In this document: one piece after another, positions 9,698-17,650 of the stretch
How the letters are laid out: each line of letters opens with the position of its first letter
Numbering within the stretch: position 1 is the stretch's first letter
Assembly (NCBI GenBank): GCA_016490735.1
Contig: JAEMWC010000014.1
Coordinates: 1,972,501-2,036,500, forward strand
From: Pachyseris speciosa
Taxonomy: Eukaryota > Cnidaria > Anthozoa > Scleractinia > Pachyseridae
DNA length: 64,000 bases
Reading direction: 5' to 3'
The notes under the pieces: model-generated
Told to the model about the DNA's origin: nothing
Seen by the model: only the letters and a program-made list of their open reading frames with translations
Database searches by the model: none
Translations under genes and position numbers: made by a program

Positions 9698-10349
9698 GAT
9701 ATAGAACGTATGAAAAGGCTTCTCAAAAGTGGAATTGAAGCTGGAAATAAAACAAGAGAAGTTCGCGAGGTTATCAAGACTTATGAAAACAGAAAACAGG
9801 ATGCATATGATACAACCTCAGAATTACTGAAACCCTCTATTGATGTTCAGAAGAGTGTGAAAGAAAGTGTTGACAAAAAACAGGATAAAGTCATTGAACA
9901 GTTGAAACAAAATCAACAGGCTTTAACACAAGGACTTGATGATGTTATTGAAGCTAATCGCAGAGCAATTGTAATGGGAACGGAACTTCCTTTAGCCATT
10001 GAAGCGCCTAAAGAAGATAAAGAAGATGAAAAAGAGGGCAAGAAACCCAGCATTTTAAATATCGATAACTATTTCGATAAAGATGACAGAATTATATTGA
10101 AAAATAACAAGCTTTTGAAACCATCCGAATTAACTCAAGTCACCCCACAAAAACTTCTTGAAGAAAGGGAGAAAGCTTCAAAAATTGCCCAAGATCTAGG
10201 AAGAAGAAAAAAAAAATCAATCACTGTAGAAGAAAATGAATCTCATAAAAGAGAAATACAAGCTTTGAAGAAATATAGAGAAACGATTACAGATGTATTG
10301 AGTTCTTACAAATACAAAACAGGGCAAGGAATGAGAAAGAGAAAACAAT
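9695..10349 (+). pseudogene. Coiled-coil Polinton protein, N-terminal part (LINE-interrupted)
   Basis: A hydrophilic, Lys/Glu/Gln-rich protein with predicted coiled coil at about residues 1-90 (KTREVREVIKTYENRKQDAY, then KQDKVIEQLKQNQQAL). An acidic patch follows near residue 115, then a LLKPSELTQVTPQKLLEE segment and a basic C-terminal region. I chose ATG 9695 because it lies in the start motif; an upstream TTG at 9689 is less likely. The coding sequence is interrupted near 10350 by a LINE and resumes after 12393. Function is unknown. Conserved coiled-coil virion proteins occur at this place, next to the ATPase and penton genes, in other Polintons, but I cannot name it. Confidence 0.6.
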
Positions 10350-12092
10350 ATGGAGCTAATGTTGTCCATTATAGACAGCTCTCCCTCTAAAATTGTTGTT
10401 GGTAACAATGTCATTACTGATTCTAAGGCTATTGCCTCAGCTTTTAATGATCATTTTTCTCAAATTGGCAGTAAATTAGCAGAAGACATTCCTCAAGTTG
10501 ATATTGATCCCCTAGACTTCCTTGGTCCTTCGCTGGCAAATAGTTTTATGCTATTTCCTGCTTCTGCAGCAGAGATAGAAGAGATAATTTCTAGCCTGAA
10601 CTCGTCAAAGGCTTCTGGTCCTTTTAGCATTCCTGTATGCCTGCTAAAGCTATTAAAAACCTGCATATCATTCCCCTTGGAATTTATTTTTAATATTTCG
10701 TTTAGTAGTGGGTGTGTGCCTGACCAATTTAAGTTAGCTAATGTTATTCCAATTCATAAAAAGGACTCAGTCACTTGCATGAATAACTACCGACCTATTT
10801 CATTGCTCTCCATTTTCAATAAAATCCTGGAGAAGCTTGTGTATAATAGACTTATCACTTTTATTGAAAAATATAATGTTCTATATGACAAACAATTTGG
10901 CTTTAGGAGAAATCATTCCACTCTTCATGCAACTCTTTTAATTACAGACAAAATTCAGAGAGCAATTGAAGATGGCCTATTTTCCTGTGGAATTTTTCTT
11001 GATTTCTCTAAGGCTTTTGATACTGTTGATCATAACATATTACTAAAGAAATTAAGCCACTATGGAATCCGTGGTATTGCTAATGACTGGTTTGCTTCCT
11101 ATTTAAGCAATAGGAGGCAGTATGTTACTATAGGTAGTATTAAATCAGAAGACACCCTAATTACTCATGGTGTCCCACAGGGTTCTGTGCTAGGCCCTCT
11201 TCTATTTCTCCTATATATCAATGATTTCAGTAAGTGCAGCAATGTCTTTGACTTTCACATTTTCGCAGATGATACAAATCTATTTTACTCTAATTCTAAG
11301 TTAGCAGAACTCGAGTCCATTGTTAATTATAATCTGAAAATGGTCTCTGACTGGCTTACGGCGAATAAGGTTTCATTAAATATAGATAAGACAAATTTCA
11401 TTATTTTCCATCCCCCTCAAAAGGTCAAAGGTCACTTAGTCAAATTGACAATTGATAATAGGGAGATTGCACAAGAGAAATTTATTAAGTACTTGGGTCT
11501 CATCATTGATTCACATCTCAGTTGGAAGTATCACATTTTACATATTTCAAAAAAGATTAAGAGATGTATTGGCATACTATCTAAGATAAGGTATTCTGTG
11601 ACCGATGTGGTCCTTGTACAGCTGTATTACTCACTTATATATCCTTTCCTGACTTATAGTTTAATAACCTGGGGGACTACATATCAAACAACTCTCTTAC
11701 CTCTTATCACCTTGCAAAAAAGAGCCGTCAGAATAATAACATTCTCAGAATATAATTGCCACTCTAGTCCACTCTTTCGGAAATTAAAACTACTTAAACT
11801 AAGTGACTTATTATACTTGTATTGTGCTTTATTCATGTATGACTATTACTCCAATAGACTGCCCTTAATTTTTAACGATTTCTTTATGAGTATCAACAAA
11901 GTGCATCAATATCAAACCAGACTGGCAAGTAAGATTTCATACTATCTGCCCAAAGCGAGGACCAATTATGGCAAATTTAACATTCGTTTCTCTGGAGTTA
12001 AAGTCTGGAATTCCATTGAAGACTCACTAAAATCTAAAAGTCGTACTTGTTTTAAGATCAGCATAAAAGAATCACTTATCTCCAACTACTGA
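10350..12092 (+). CDS. LINE reverse transcriptase (Jockey/CR1/L2-type), N-terminally truncated
   Basis: About 580 codons of reverse transcriptase. Visible motifs include NYRPISLLSIFNKILEK (RT1), FGFRRNHSTLHA, LDFSKAFDTVDH (motif A), HGVPQGSVLGPLLFLLYIND (motif B) and FADDTNLF (the catalytic ADD, motif C). A C-terminal thumb follows with KYLGLIID and the typical tail 'RFSGVKVWNSIEDSLK'. The frame is intact to a stop at 12092, so the insertion is young. The apurinic endonuclease domain is lost. Its first ~10 codons are read from Polinton sequence. This belongs to a mobile parasite of the element and is not a Polinton gene. Confidence 0.9.
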   Translation: MELMLSIIDSSPSKIVVGNNVITDSKAIASAFNDHFSQIGSKLAEDIPQVDIDPLDFLGPSLANSFMLFPASAAEIEEIISSLNSSKASGPFSIPVCLLKLLKTCISFPLEFIFNISFSSGCVPDQFKLANVIPIHKKDSVTCMNNYRPISLLSIFNKILEKLVYNRLITFIEKYNVLYDKQFGFRRNHSTLHATLLITDKIQRAIEDGLFSCGIFLDFSKAFDTVDHNILLKKLSHYGIRGIANDWFASYLSNRRQYVTIGSIKSEDTLITHGVPQGSVLGPLLFLLYINDFSKCSNVFDFHIFADDTNLFYSNSKLAELESIVNYNLKMVSDWLTANKVSLNIDKTNFIIFHPPQKVKGHLVKLTIDNREIAQEKFIKYLGLIIDSHLSWKYHILHISKKIKRCIGILSKIRYSVTDVVLVQLYYSLIYPFLTYSLITWGTTYQTTLLPLITLQKRAVRIITFSEYNCHSSPLFRKLKLLKLSDLLYLYCALFMYDYYSNRLPLIFNDFFMSINKVHQYQTRLASKISYYLPKARTNYGKFNIRFSGVKVWNSIEDSLKSKSRTCFKISIKESLISNY

Positions 12093-12357
12093 CTGGTTCA
12101 TTGATGTACTTTATTTTCCAGTTCTCGTGTGTACACATCCCCTTGTCTATTGATATTTGTTTGTACGTGTGTGTGTGTAAACGTAATCCTGTCTATTGCT
12201 CTATGTTCAGTAAGTGTATTAGCAAATTTTTTTCCGCTTGGCCCAGCCACTTAGCTCGATTAGCTTTGCTATTTCTAAGTGGCTGTGCTCTTTTCTATTG
12301 TAATTTTTTATCTCTTGTATTTGTCTACACTGTGTAATTTCCGGGCACGAAATAAAG

Positions 12358-12358
<1 letters not shown>

Positions 12359-12391
<33 letters not shown>
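12359..12391 (+). repeat. (TTG)n LINE tail
   Basis: Eleven TTG units directly after AATAAAGA. This is the 3' microsatellite tail of the LINE and marks its right boundary with the Polinton. Confidence 0.85.
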
Positions 12392-12393
<2 letters not shown>

Positions 12394-12569
12394 ATAATAA
12401 TATCAATGACTTGCTTTCAAGACTACAGTTGCTGGGTGGGTCTATTTTTGCTGGCAACAACAGTATGAGTGTCAGAAATGAGTTTGCAAATATATTACAT
12501 GTATTAAGCAGACTGGGTATTGTTGGAAACGAGGAGCTTAATAAAATAATGATGAAATATCTAATGTAA
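12394..12569 (+). pseudogene. Coiled-coil Polinton protein, C-terminal exon-like remnant
   Basis: After the LINE tail the Polinton frame resumes and encodes about 55 residues including LLGGSIFAGNNSMSVRNEF and a C-terminal helix that ends KYLM. The stop codon lies inside the start motif of the penton gene (TCTAATGTAATTG), so the two genes were tightly packed before the LINE arrived. It represents the displaced 3' end of the gene that begins at 9695. Confidence 0.6.
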
Positions 12570-12575
12570 TTGTAT

Positions 12576-13359
12576 ATGACAGAAATTTCATTACGATTCA
12601 ACAGTAAAAACAGAGACAAAATTGGTGTAAGTAAGAGTCATGATTTTGAAAAGATTCAATACACCTATCAAATTAACGAATGATTTAAAATATGAAATGG
12701 CTGTGAATGTTATCAATATGACATACAGTTGGTACAACATCAGAGAGTCTTTAGGGAATAATCAAATTAAATATAGCTATGACAAAGGTGTAAACTGGGA
12801 AACAATAACATTCGTTGACGGGATGTATTCATACGACGATATCAATAGTTACATTCATGAGTATATGAGTAAAAATAGCCATGTACTGAATCCATCTGAA
12901 ACAGACAAATCAAAATTCCAGTATGGTATCAATATATATTTCGTTTTGTCAACATATCGCATTTTGATTGAACTCGATGAAAACTATCGAGTGGATCTGA
13001 GAAATAATGATTTCAGAAAACTTATCGGTTTCGATTCAAAATTAGTTTCAGCAACAGAATATGGAACAAATCTACCAGATATTACAAGAGGAGTGGATGA
13101 AATTTATATCAATTGTGATAATGTGATAGATAGCATTGTTGATGGCAATAGTACAAATACAATCGCTGTTATTCCAGTCACAGATCTCGTCAGAAGTTTA
13201 CCTTTCACTTACAAACCTCGTTTTCTTTCATGGAATCCTATCTCAACACACACAATCAGCTCAATACGTTTTTATGTCACTGATTCTTCCGGAGCACCAG
13301 TTGATTTGAATGGGATAGATTGGTATATTGAGTTATTCTTGAGAGGGACAGAATTATAA
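12576..13359 (+). CDS. Penton / minor capsid protein (single jelly-roll)
   Basis: The protein resembles the Polinton minor capsid protein. The C-terminal half is beta-rich, with NNDFRKLIGF, a run of VDEIYINCDNV, and a final SSIRFYVTDSSGAPVDLNG typical of the single jelly-roll penton. The element's start motif places the ATG at 12576 (TCTAA, TGTAATTG, TATATG), giving about 20 extra residues. Those and the main frame (open from an ATG at 12640) are offset by one base near 12645, so there is one frameshift or indel close to the N-terminus. The gene sits upstream of the major capsid gene, as in other Polintons. It would form the capsid vertices. Confidence 0.65.
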
Positions 13360-13372
13360 AACCTAATATTAT

Positions 13373-13620
13373 ATGAAGAGGTTTGAGTACAAAAAATATG
13401 AGCAAATTGGTGAAGGCATCTTTACTGACATTGCCAAAACAGCTGTAAAAAAAGCAGCTGAAAAAGCAGCTACAACAATTGGTGAACATGCTGGCAAAAA
13501 GGTGGTGATAAAATAATAGAACTTTTAAGCAAGAAAAAGAGAAAAAGTGGAACTGAGAGTGAGATTAAGACTGGGGGTGAGATCAAAAGAAAGAGAGGCA
13601 GACCTCGAAAAATTAAGTAA
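13373..13620 (+). pseudogene. Small basic virion-type protein with AT-hook (frameshifted)
   Basis: A short gene between penton and major capsid. The first 47 codons encode a Gly-flanked, Ala/Lys-rich amphipathic stretch (IGEGIFTDIAKTAVKKAA). A run of five A's at about 13497 carries a one-base slip, after which the other frame stays open and ends in a strongly basic tail with KRGRPRK, an AT-hook-like core. Amphipathic helix plus DNA-binding tail is the layout of small adenovirus-type core or membrane-lytic proteins, but the family cannot be named from sequence alone. The start has TATATG, though its upstream TCTAA is displaced (CCTAA at a shorter spacing). Confidence 0.5.
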
Positions 13621-13642
13621 CTTTTATCTAACACAATAATAT

Positions 13643-14923
13643 ATGTCAAACTATCGCGATTCAAATTATATCGAACGATATGAAGATGTTGTCTTTGAGC
13701 TTGAGACAGCACTTAATACTGTAGTTGCAAACAATGCTCATCAGAGGAAAACAGGTTACCGATTCGTTGTTGATAACAGTGGAGAGACAACACCATTTGA
13801 CTGGTATAATGCCCGTTTTAATGTTATTTTCAAAGAAAATAAGCTTGCAGATGGAGCTGTCATTGCTGCTGCAGATCAAAATGGTATTGTTAATTCAGTT
13901 CACGCTCTTATTAACACCATTAATGTAAAAATGAATGGAATCGATGTTTATGAATGCCGAGATGCTAACCAAGCCACAAATATTAAGTCATTGCTTGAGT
14001 ATTCACAGGGTTATGCTGTAAGTCAGGGAACCAATGAGTTCTTCTATCTTGACACCACCAGAGGTGCTGAAAACAGAGTGGCACAAGCTGCTTATAACAA
14101 AGGATTCTCAGATCGTAAAGCTTTGCTTAATGATGGTGGTGAAATAAATGCAGAGATAGCATTAAATAGATATGGATTTTCAAGGAACTTTATAATCAAA
14201 TCTTGCCTAACTCAAAAATAGAGTTGAACCTAACACTTGAGAGTGATGACAATCTTGTTTGGCAGGCTAGTGATGAATGTCGTGTGATACTGACTAAATT
14301 CCAGCTAATAGTTCCTCGTATTGTTTTCAATTCTGTGGGAAAGTCTTTGTACATGAGCACGTATCTTGACAACAGAAAGTGGACTTACATGAGAGAAATG
14401 GTTGAGAGAGGCAATTCAACAAGACAACAGCCTGCCAATTTCCGTATTTCCACAGGAATAAACAAACCCAGGCATGTCTTTGTATTCATCATCAATGATG
14501 CTAATGATTCTAATCAGACAGCCAATAAATTTCTCTATAACACATTCTCAGTTGCAAATAACCAAACTTTGACTGATTGTTATCTTGAAGTTGGCAATGG
14601 AAATGACTATCCAGAGGTTCATTATAAACCATCAACAGAGCCCACAAGGGTATTCAGAGATGTTTTGAAATATGTTCAAGTTGTAAATGAATTCAGTGAG
14701 AACACCCTTCTCACAAGAGGAAACTTTGGTACAATATTCCCTTTCATTTACTTTGATCTGACAAAACAAGCAGGACATAAAAGATGGAATGACAAAACTG
14801 ACTTTCAAATACACTTTGAGTGGTGTAACAAATGCTGATTACAGTGTGTATGCACTTGTGCTGTATGAACAGGATGTTGAGATGAGAAAGACTGATGGAA
14901 AGTTGATTCTGAGATCTATGTAA
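13643..14923 (+). pseudogene. Double-jelly-roll major capsid protein (two frameshifts)
   Basis: The order and content match the Polinton major capsid protein. The first part (to 14221) contains TGYRFVVDNSGE, VVANNAH and NSVHALINTINVKMNG. The second (14203-14838) contains PNSKIELNLTLESDD and the second jelly roll with RVFRDVLKYVQVVNEF. A last ~42 codons (to 14923) in a third frame end in a beta strand and stop. Single-base shifts occur near 14200 and 14795. Neither has an in-register slippery heptamer, so I read them as decay or sequence error. The start is a perfect TCTAA-N8-TATATG. The protein would form the trimeric hexons of an icosahedral capsid. Confidence 0.75.
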
Positions 14924-14926
14924 ATT

Positions 14927-15066
14927 GAATAAATTAAATAAATAAAATAAATAAATAAATAATTAAATAAATAAAAACAAATTAAATAATTAAATAAATA
15001 AAAACAAATTAAATAATTAAATAAATAATAATTAAATAATTAAATTAAATCATTATTTATATTAAA
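14927..15066. repeat. AAAT-type low-complexity tract
   Basis: About 140 bp of A/T built on AAATAAAT and TTAAATAA units, between the capsid gene and the GG-motif gene. No coding sequence. It may act as an AT-rich terminator or origin-like spacer, but nothing specific is visible. Confidence 0.8.
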
Positions 15067-15092
15067 TACAATTTAGTATAAACATATATTAT

Positions 15093-15965
15093 ATGACTAC
15101 TTATCATCCTCATGGAGTGACACTGTCACAAGGTCAGAAAGAAAAGCTGGCAAAAGCTATTAAATCAAATTCAGCGGTAACATTAAGGCTGACTCATGAT
15201 GAATTATCTGGCGGTGATCAACTTATGTTGACAAAAAGACAAATCAACAAACTAATGAAATCAAAAAGATTGGGAAAAGGTTCCGATATCAAGATATCAA
15301 AAGCACAGGTCAGAAAATCAGTTATGCATGGAGGTTCTCTTTGGTCAAGTCTTTTTTCACTTGGAACAAGACTATTACCATATGCAGGTAAGGCAGTAGC
15401 TAAAGCGGCTCCAGCATTGGCCACAGGTGCTCTTTCTTCATTAGCAAGTCTCGGCATTGATAAACTATTTGGGAAGAAACAAAGTGGAGGATTCATTATT
15501 CCCAATAAAAACTTGCCCCAACTATTGAATTATGGAAATTTATTGAATGTGAGACAAATGGCTGATCTTGTAAATGCAATGCAGTCTGGTGGACAACTTG
15601 CTATCAAACCAACAAAAACTCAGTCTGGTGGGTTTCTTGGAACACTTTTAGCAAGTATTGGAATTCCTTTAGCCATAGAGGCAATCAGAAAATTAACAGG
15701 GAAGGGTTTGCATGTTGAACACAGCCGTTCTAGACGGTCAATACCAGTTCATGTTCCAGATCACATTGCAGTCAAAAAAAATAAAAGTGGTGGGAAACAC
15801 GTTATGATTCCATGGCAATCACCCCCAGTTGTTGGTACATGGGATAACCCAATCGGTTATGGGGTAAAAAAAAAAAAGACCAGAAAGACAAAAAAGGGAA
15901 AAGGGCTTCTACTAGGAAAAGACAGTCCATTCAATTCAATCCCAATTCTAGGAACCATTTTGTAA
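15093..15965 (+). CDS. Minor virion protein with adenain-type GG cleavage motifs (PX-like)
   Basis: A 290-residue basic protein of the kind found next to the protease in Polintons. It starts TLSQGQKEKLAKAIKS and has a hydrophobic, Ala/Leu-rich middle (residues about 82-125). It carries repeated Gly-Gly sites: LSGG at 38-41, MHGG at 78-81, QSGG at 130, 164 and 177, and KSGG later. The first two fit the adenovirus protease consensus (M/I/L)-X-G-G, so it is probably a precursor cut by the protease encoded immediately downstream. The tail is very Lys-rich (KKKKTRKTKKGKG) and is encoded by A-runs that form two slippery heptamers. Start motif: TATAA, 8 nt, TATATG. Confidence 0.65.
   Translation: MTTYHPHGVTLSQGQKEKLAKAIKSNSAVTLRLTHDELSGGDQLMLTKRQINKLMKSKRLGKGSDIKISKAQVRKSVMHGGSLWSSLFSLGTRLLPYAGKAVAKAAPALATGALSSLASLGIDKLFGKKQSGGFIIPNKNLPQLLNYGNLLNVRQMADLVNAMQSGGQLAIKPTKTQSGGFLGTLLASIGIPLAIEAIRKLTGKGLHVEHSRSRRSIPVHVPDHIAVKKNKSGGKHVMIPWQSPPVVGTWDNPIGYGVKKKKTRKTKKGKGLLLGKDSPFNSIPILGTIL
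15872..15896 (+). promoter_or_regulatory. Candidate -1 frameshift sites, A_AAA_AAG twice
   Basis: In the frame of the upstream gene the heptamer A AAA AAG occurs at 15872-15878 and again at 15890-15896. Both are in the X XXY YYZ register. Slippage back by one base at either enters the protease frame, which is open from 15849. I see no strong stem just downstream. A 12-A run here is also a place where sequence error is likely. Confidence 0.55.
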
Positions 15966-16420
15966 ACAAACCCTTATCCAACTTTGATTTAATCAATTGG
16001 GTGAAACAACTTGGAATAAAACATTTTAGAGGAGTATTTTCAAGAGACGATCTACCGAGACAAATAAAAAAGAATGAATGTGGGATAGTCAATCTTGATT
16101 CCAAAATTGGACCTGGTACTCATTGGGTTTGTTATAGGAATTTCAAAAATGATAAATACTGTGAATACTTTGACTCTTTCGGTTTAATGATGCCAACAGA
16201 AGTTCAAATATATATGGCTACAAGCGGTAAACAACTTGAATACTCAGGCGATGAGATACAAGAAAGGGAATCAGTATTATGTGGATATTGGTGTTTATAC
16301 TATCTTCTTGAGAGACAAAAAGGAACATCTATACTGGATATAATACACAATTCCAAATTCAATCCAGCAGATGTGAGTGTCAATCACAGGTTCATCATAG
16401 ACTACTTCAAAAATATCTAA
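15896..16420 (+). CDS. Adenain-like cysteine protease, no ATG start
   Basis: This is the C5-family maturation protease of Polintons. The catalytic triad is visible: His in GTHWVCY, Asp in EYFDSFG, and Cys in CGYWC, with the conserved Gln seven residues before the Cys (QERESVLC). The protein-like region begins near 15962 and no in-frame ATG exists before the catalytic core; the first conventional alternative start is GTG at 16001. No T(C/A)TAA-N8-TATATG motif precedes it. The frame is -1 relative to the upstream GG-motif gene and overlaps it. I therefore annotate from the base after the slippery site, as a putative frameshift fusion. It should cleave virion precursors at GG sites. Its TAA stop lies in the next gene's start motif. 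Confidence 0.85.
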   Translation, partial: GKRASTRKRQSIQFNPNSRNHFVNKPLSNFDLINWVKQLGIKHFRGVFSRDDLPRQIKKNECGIVNLDSKIGPGTHWVCYRNFKNDKYCEYFDSFGLMMPTEVQIYMATSGKQLEYSGDEIQERESVLCGYWCLYYLLERQKGTSILDIIHNSKFNPADVSVNHRFIIDYFKNI

Positions 16421-16431
16421 CTCATTAGTAT

Positions 16432-16773
16432 ATGAAATCTTATTGCGTCAAACAGAAGAAGCAGACTGAATGTGTACCAGGCAGTGAGACATATCAGACG
16501 ACAAAGAACGGTAGAACCATGATGAAATGCAAATGTGCTGAATGTGGTATAACAAAGTCCAAGTTCGTGAAAGGTAACCAGTCTGGAAAAGGATGGGGAG
16601 AGAAAGTTTTTGACCCAAGATATCTGAAATTAGGTGTCCCAATTCCAAAGCCATTCACAGATCCTAAATTCTTGGGTTCATTCGGCAAGGCTATGAAAGG
16701 AAAAGATAACAAAGGCTGGACTTCACTTGGGCAATTATTTTCTGACACTTTGAAAAATTATGGGAGAAACTAA
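16432..16773 (+). CDS. DUF5679-type zinc-ribbon protein
   Basis: 113 residues. The N-terminal ~47 are a small Cys-rich module: YCVKQKKQTEC, then TKNGRTMMKCKC and CAECG. This matches the DUF5679 family found in many DNA viruses and adintoviruses. The remaining part is Gly/Lys/Pro-rich without a recognised fold. The same module starts the next gene, so this is a tandem domain duplication. Start motif is perfect (TCTAA, CTCATTAG, TATATG). Function is unknown; a zinc-binding virion or nucleic-acid-contact role is possible. Confidence 0.7.
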   Translation: MKSYCVKQKKQTECVPGSETYQTTKNGRTMMKCKCAECGITKSKFVKGNQSGKGWGEKVFDPRYLKLGVPIPKPFTDPKFLGSFGKAMKGKDNKGWTSLGQLFSDTLKNYGRN

Positions 16774-16789
16774 TATAACCCATTTGTAT

Positions 16790-17605
16790 ATGAGATCTTA
16801 TTGCGTCAAACAGAAGAAGCAGACTGAATGTGTCCCAGGAAGTGAAAAATATCAGACTACAAAAAACGGTCGAACCATGATGAAATGCAAATGTGCTGAA
16901 TGTGGAATAACAAAGACCAAATTTGTGAGCAAAAAAGTGGCGGGCATATTGGATTCTGCAGCAGATATGGCACTAACAGGATTCTTGGAACATGGTGTCC
17001 CTTATTTGGCAAAGAAAGGTGTTGAAATGGGGAGATATTATGCATCAGAAGCATTGAGAAATCCAAAGCTGCAAAAGAAATTGATTGATAAAGGACTTTC
17101 ACTTGCAAAACCTGCGATTTCAAAAGTTGGATCAGAAGCTTTGAAACAACTATCAACAAAATTCAGACCAAACATTCGTTATAAAACAGATATCAAGGGA
17201 TTGGATTATGGTGGTGCTATTGATATCCACAAACTAATTGGTAAGATTCCTAAACCAAAAGCTGGTTGGACACCAAGTAAATATAAATATATGGGACCTT
17301 ATAACCCGTTGCACGAACAGTTGGAATATGATAAAAATACAGGTGAGGTTACAAAATGGAATGTCCTACCTTACAATAAAGTAGATGAAATAGCAGCTTA
17401 TCATGATATGTGTTATGATATGGGAAAAAATAAAGGTGATTGTGATAGAACAATGGTCGAGTCACTTGATCTAATACCATATGGTGAGATGCCAAAATGG
17501 GGTCAAACAGCCAGATTCTTAATTGATAAAAAACAGAAATTAGGTCTTGGTGTTTCAAAAAACGGAAAAAGCCGTCGAGTGAAGAAAACTGGCAAGAAAA
17601 ACTAG
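16790..17605 (+). CDS. DUF5679 module fused to phospholipase A2 domain
   Basis: 271 residues from the ATG at 16790, preferred over 16760 because it carries the start motif and aligns with the preceding paralogue. Residues 1-47 are the zinc-ribbon module and about 50-130 are Ala/Lys-rich and helical. The C-terminal part is a parvovirus-type phospholipase A2: a calcium-loop-like YMGPYNPL at about 168 and the catalytic HDMCYD at about 205, with a downstream Asp. Such domains breach endosomal membranes during entry in parvoviruses; the same use is inferred here. The 3' end contains A AAA AAC in register at 17557-17563, followed by a stem, and overlaps the integrase frame by about 40 bp. Confidence 0.8.
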   Translation: MRSYCVKQKKQTECVPGSEKYQTTKNGRTMMKCKCAECGITKTKFVSKKVAGILDSAADMALTGFLEHGVPYLAKKGVEMGRYYASEALRNPKLQKKLIDKGLSLAKPAISKVGSEALKQLSTKFRPNIRYKTDIKGLDYGGAIDIHKLIGKIPKPKAGWTPSKYKYMGPYNPLHEQLEYDKNTGEVTKWNVLPYNKVDEIAAYHDMCYDMGKNKGDCDRTMVESLDLIPYGEMPKWGQTARFLIDKKQKLGLGVSKNGKSRRVKKTGKKN

Positions 17606-17650
17606 CAGATGAACTACATACACCCATAAAACGAAATTTCACTCGGCGGC
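17557..17650 (+). promoter_or_regulatory. Candidate -1 ribosomal frameshift signal (PLA2 to integrase)
   Basis: The zero-frame codons are TCA AAA AAC GGA, so A AAA AAC (17557-17563) is a canonical slippery heptamer in register. A 7-nt spacer (17564-17570) follows. Then a 10-bp stem pairs GCCGTCGAGT (17571-17580) with ACTCGGCGGC (17641-17650), with one G-U pair and a 60-nt loop. After slippage, the -1 frame is open from 17563 straight into the integrase with no stop. The next ATG in that frame is far inside the enzyme. Confidence 0.75.

Larger units (their letters stand above)
10350..12393 (+). mobile_element. 5'-truncated LINE inserted in the Polinton
   Basis: A non-LTR retrotransposon fragment in the plus orientation. 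It has reverse-transcriptase coding sequence, a short 3' UTR with AATAAAG, and ends in a (TTG)n tail at about 12359-12391. The endonuclease domain is missing at the 5' side, as expected from incomplete reverse transcription. It splits the coiled-coil gene, whose reading resumes immediately after the tail. The target duplication is too short or degraded to call (AATAT-like on both sides). Confidence 0.85.

Noticed and set aside
12279..12569. 96-codon frame with a poly-Cys stretch
   Set aside because: The Cys run is the (TTG)n LINE tail read in one frame; it joins LINE UTR to the end of a Polinton gene by chance.
14195..14225. Major capsid frame change considered as a third programmed -1 frameshift
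   Set aside because: The second frame is -1, but no in-register slippery heptamer lies in the short overlap, and a further unrelated shift occurs near 14795. Capsid genes in this family are single frames, so an indel is simpler.
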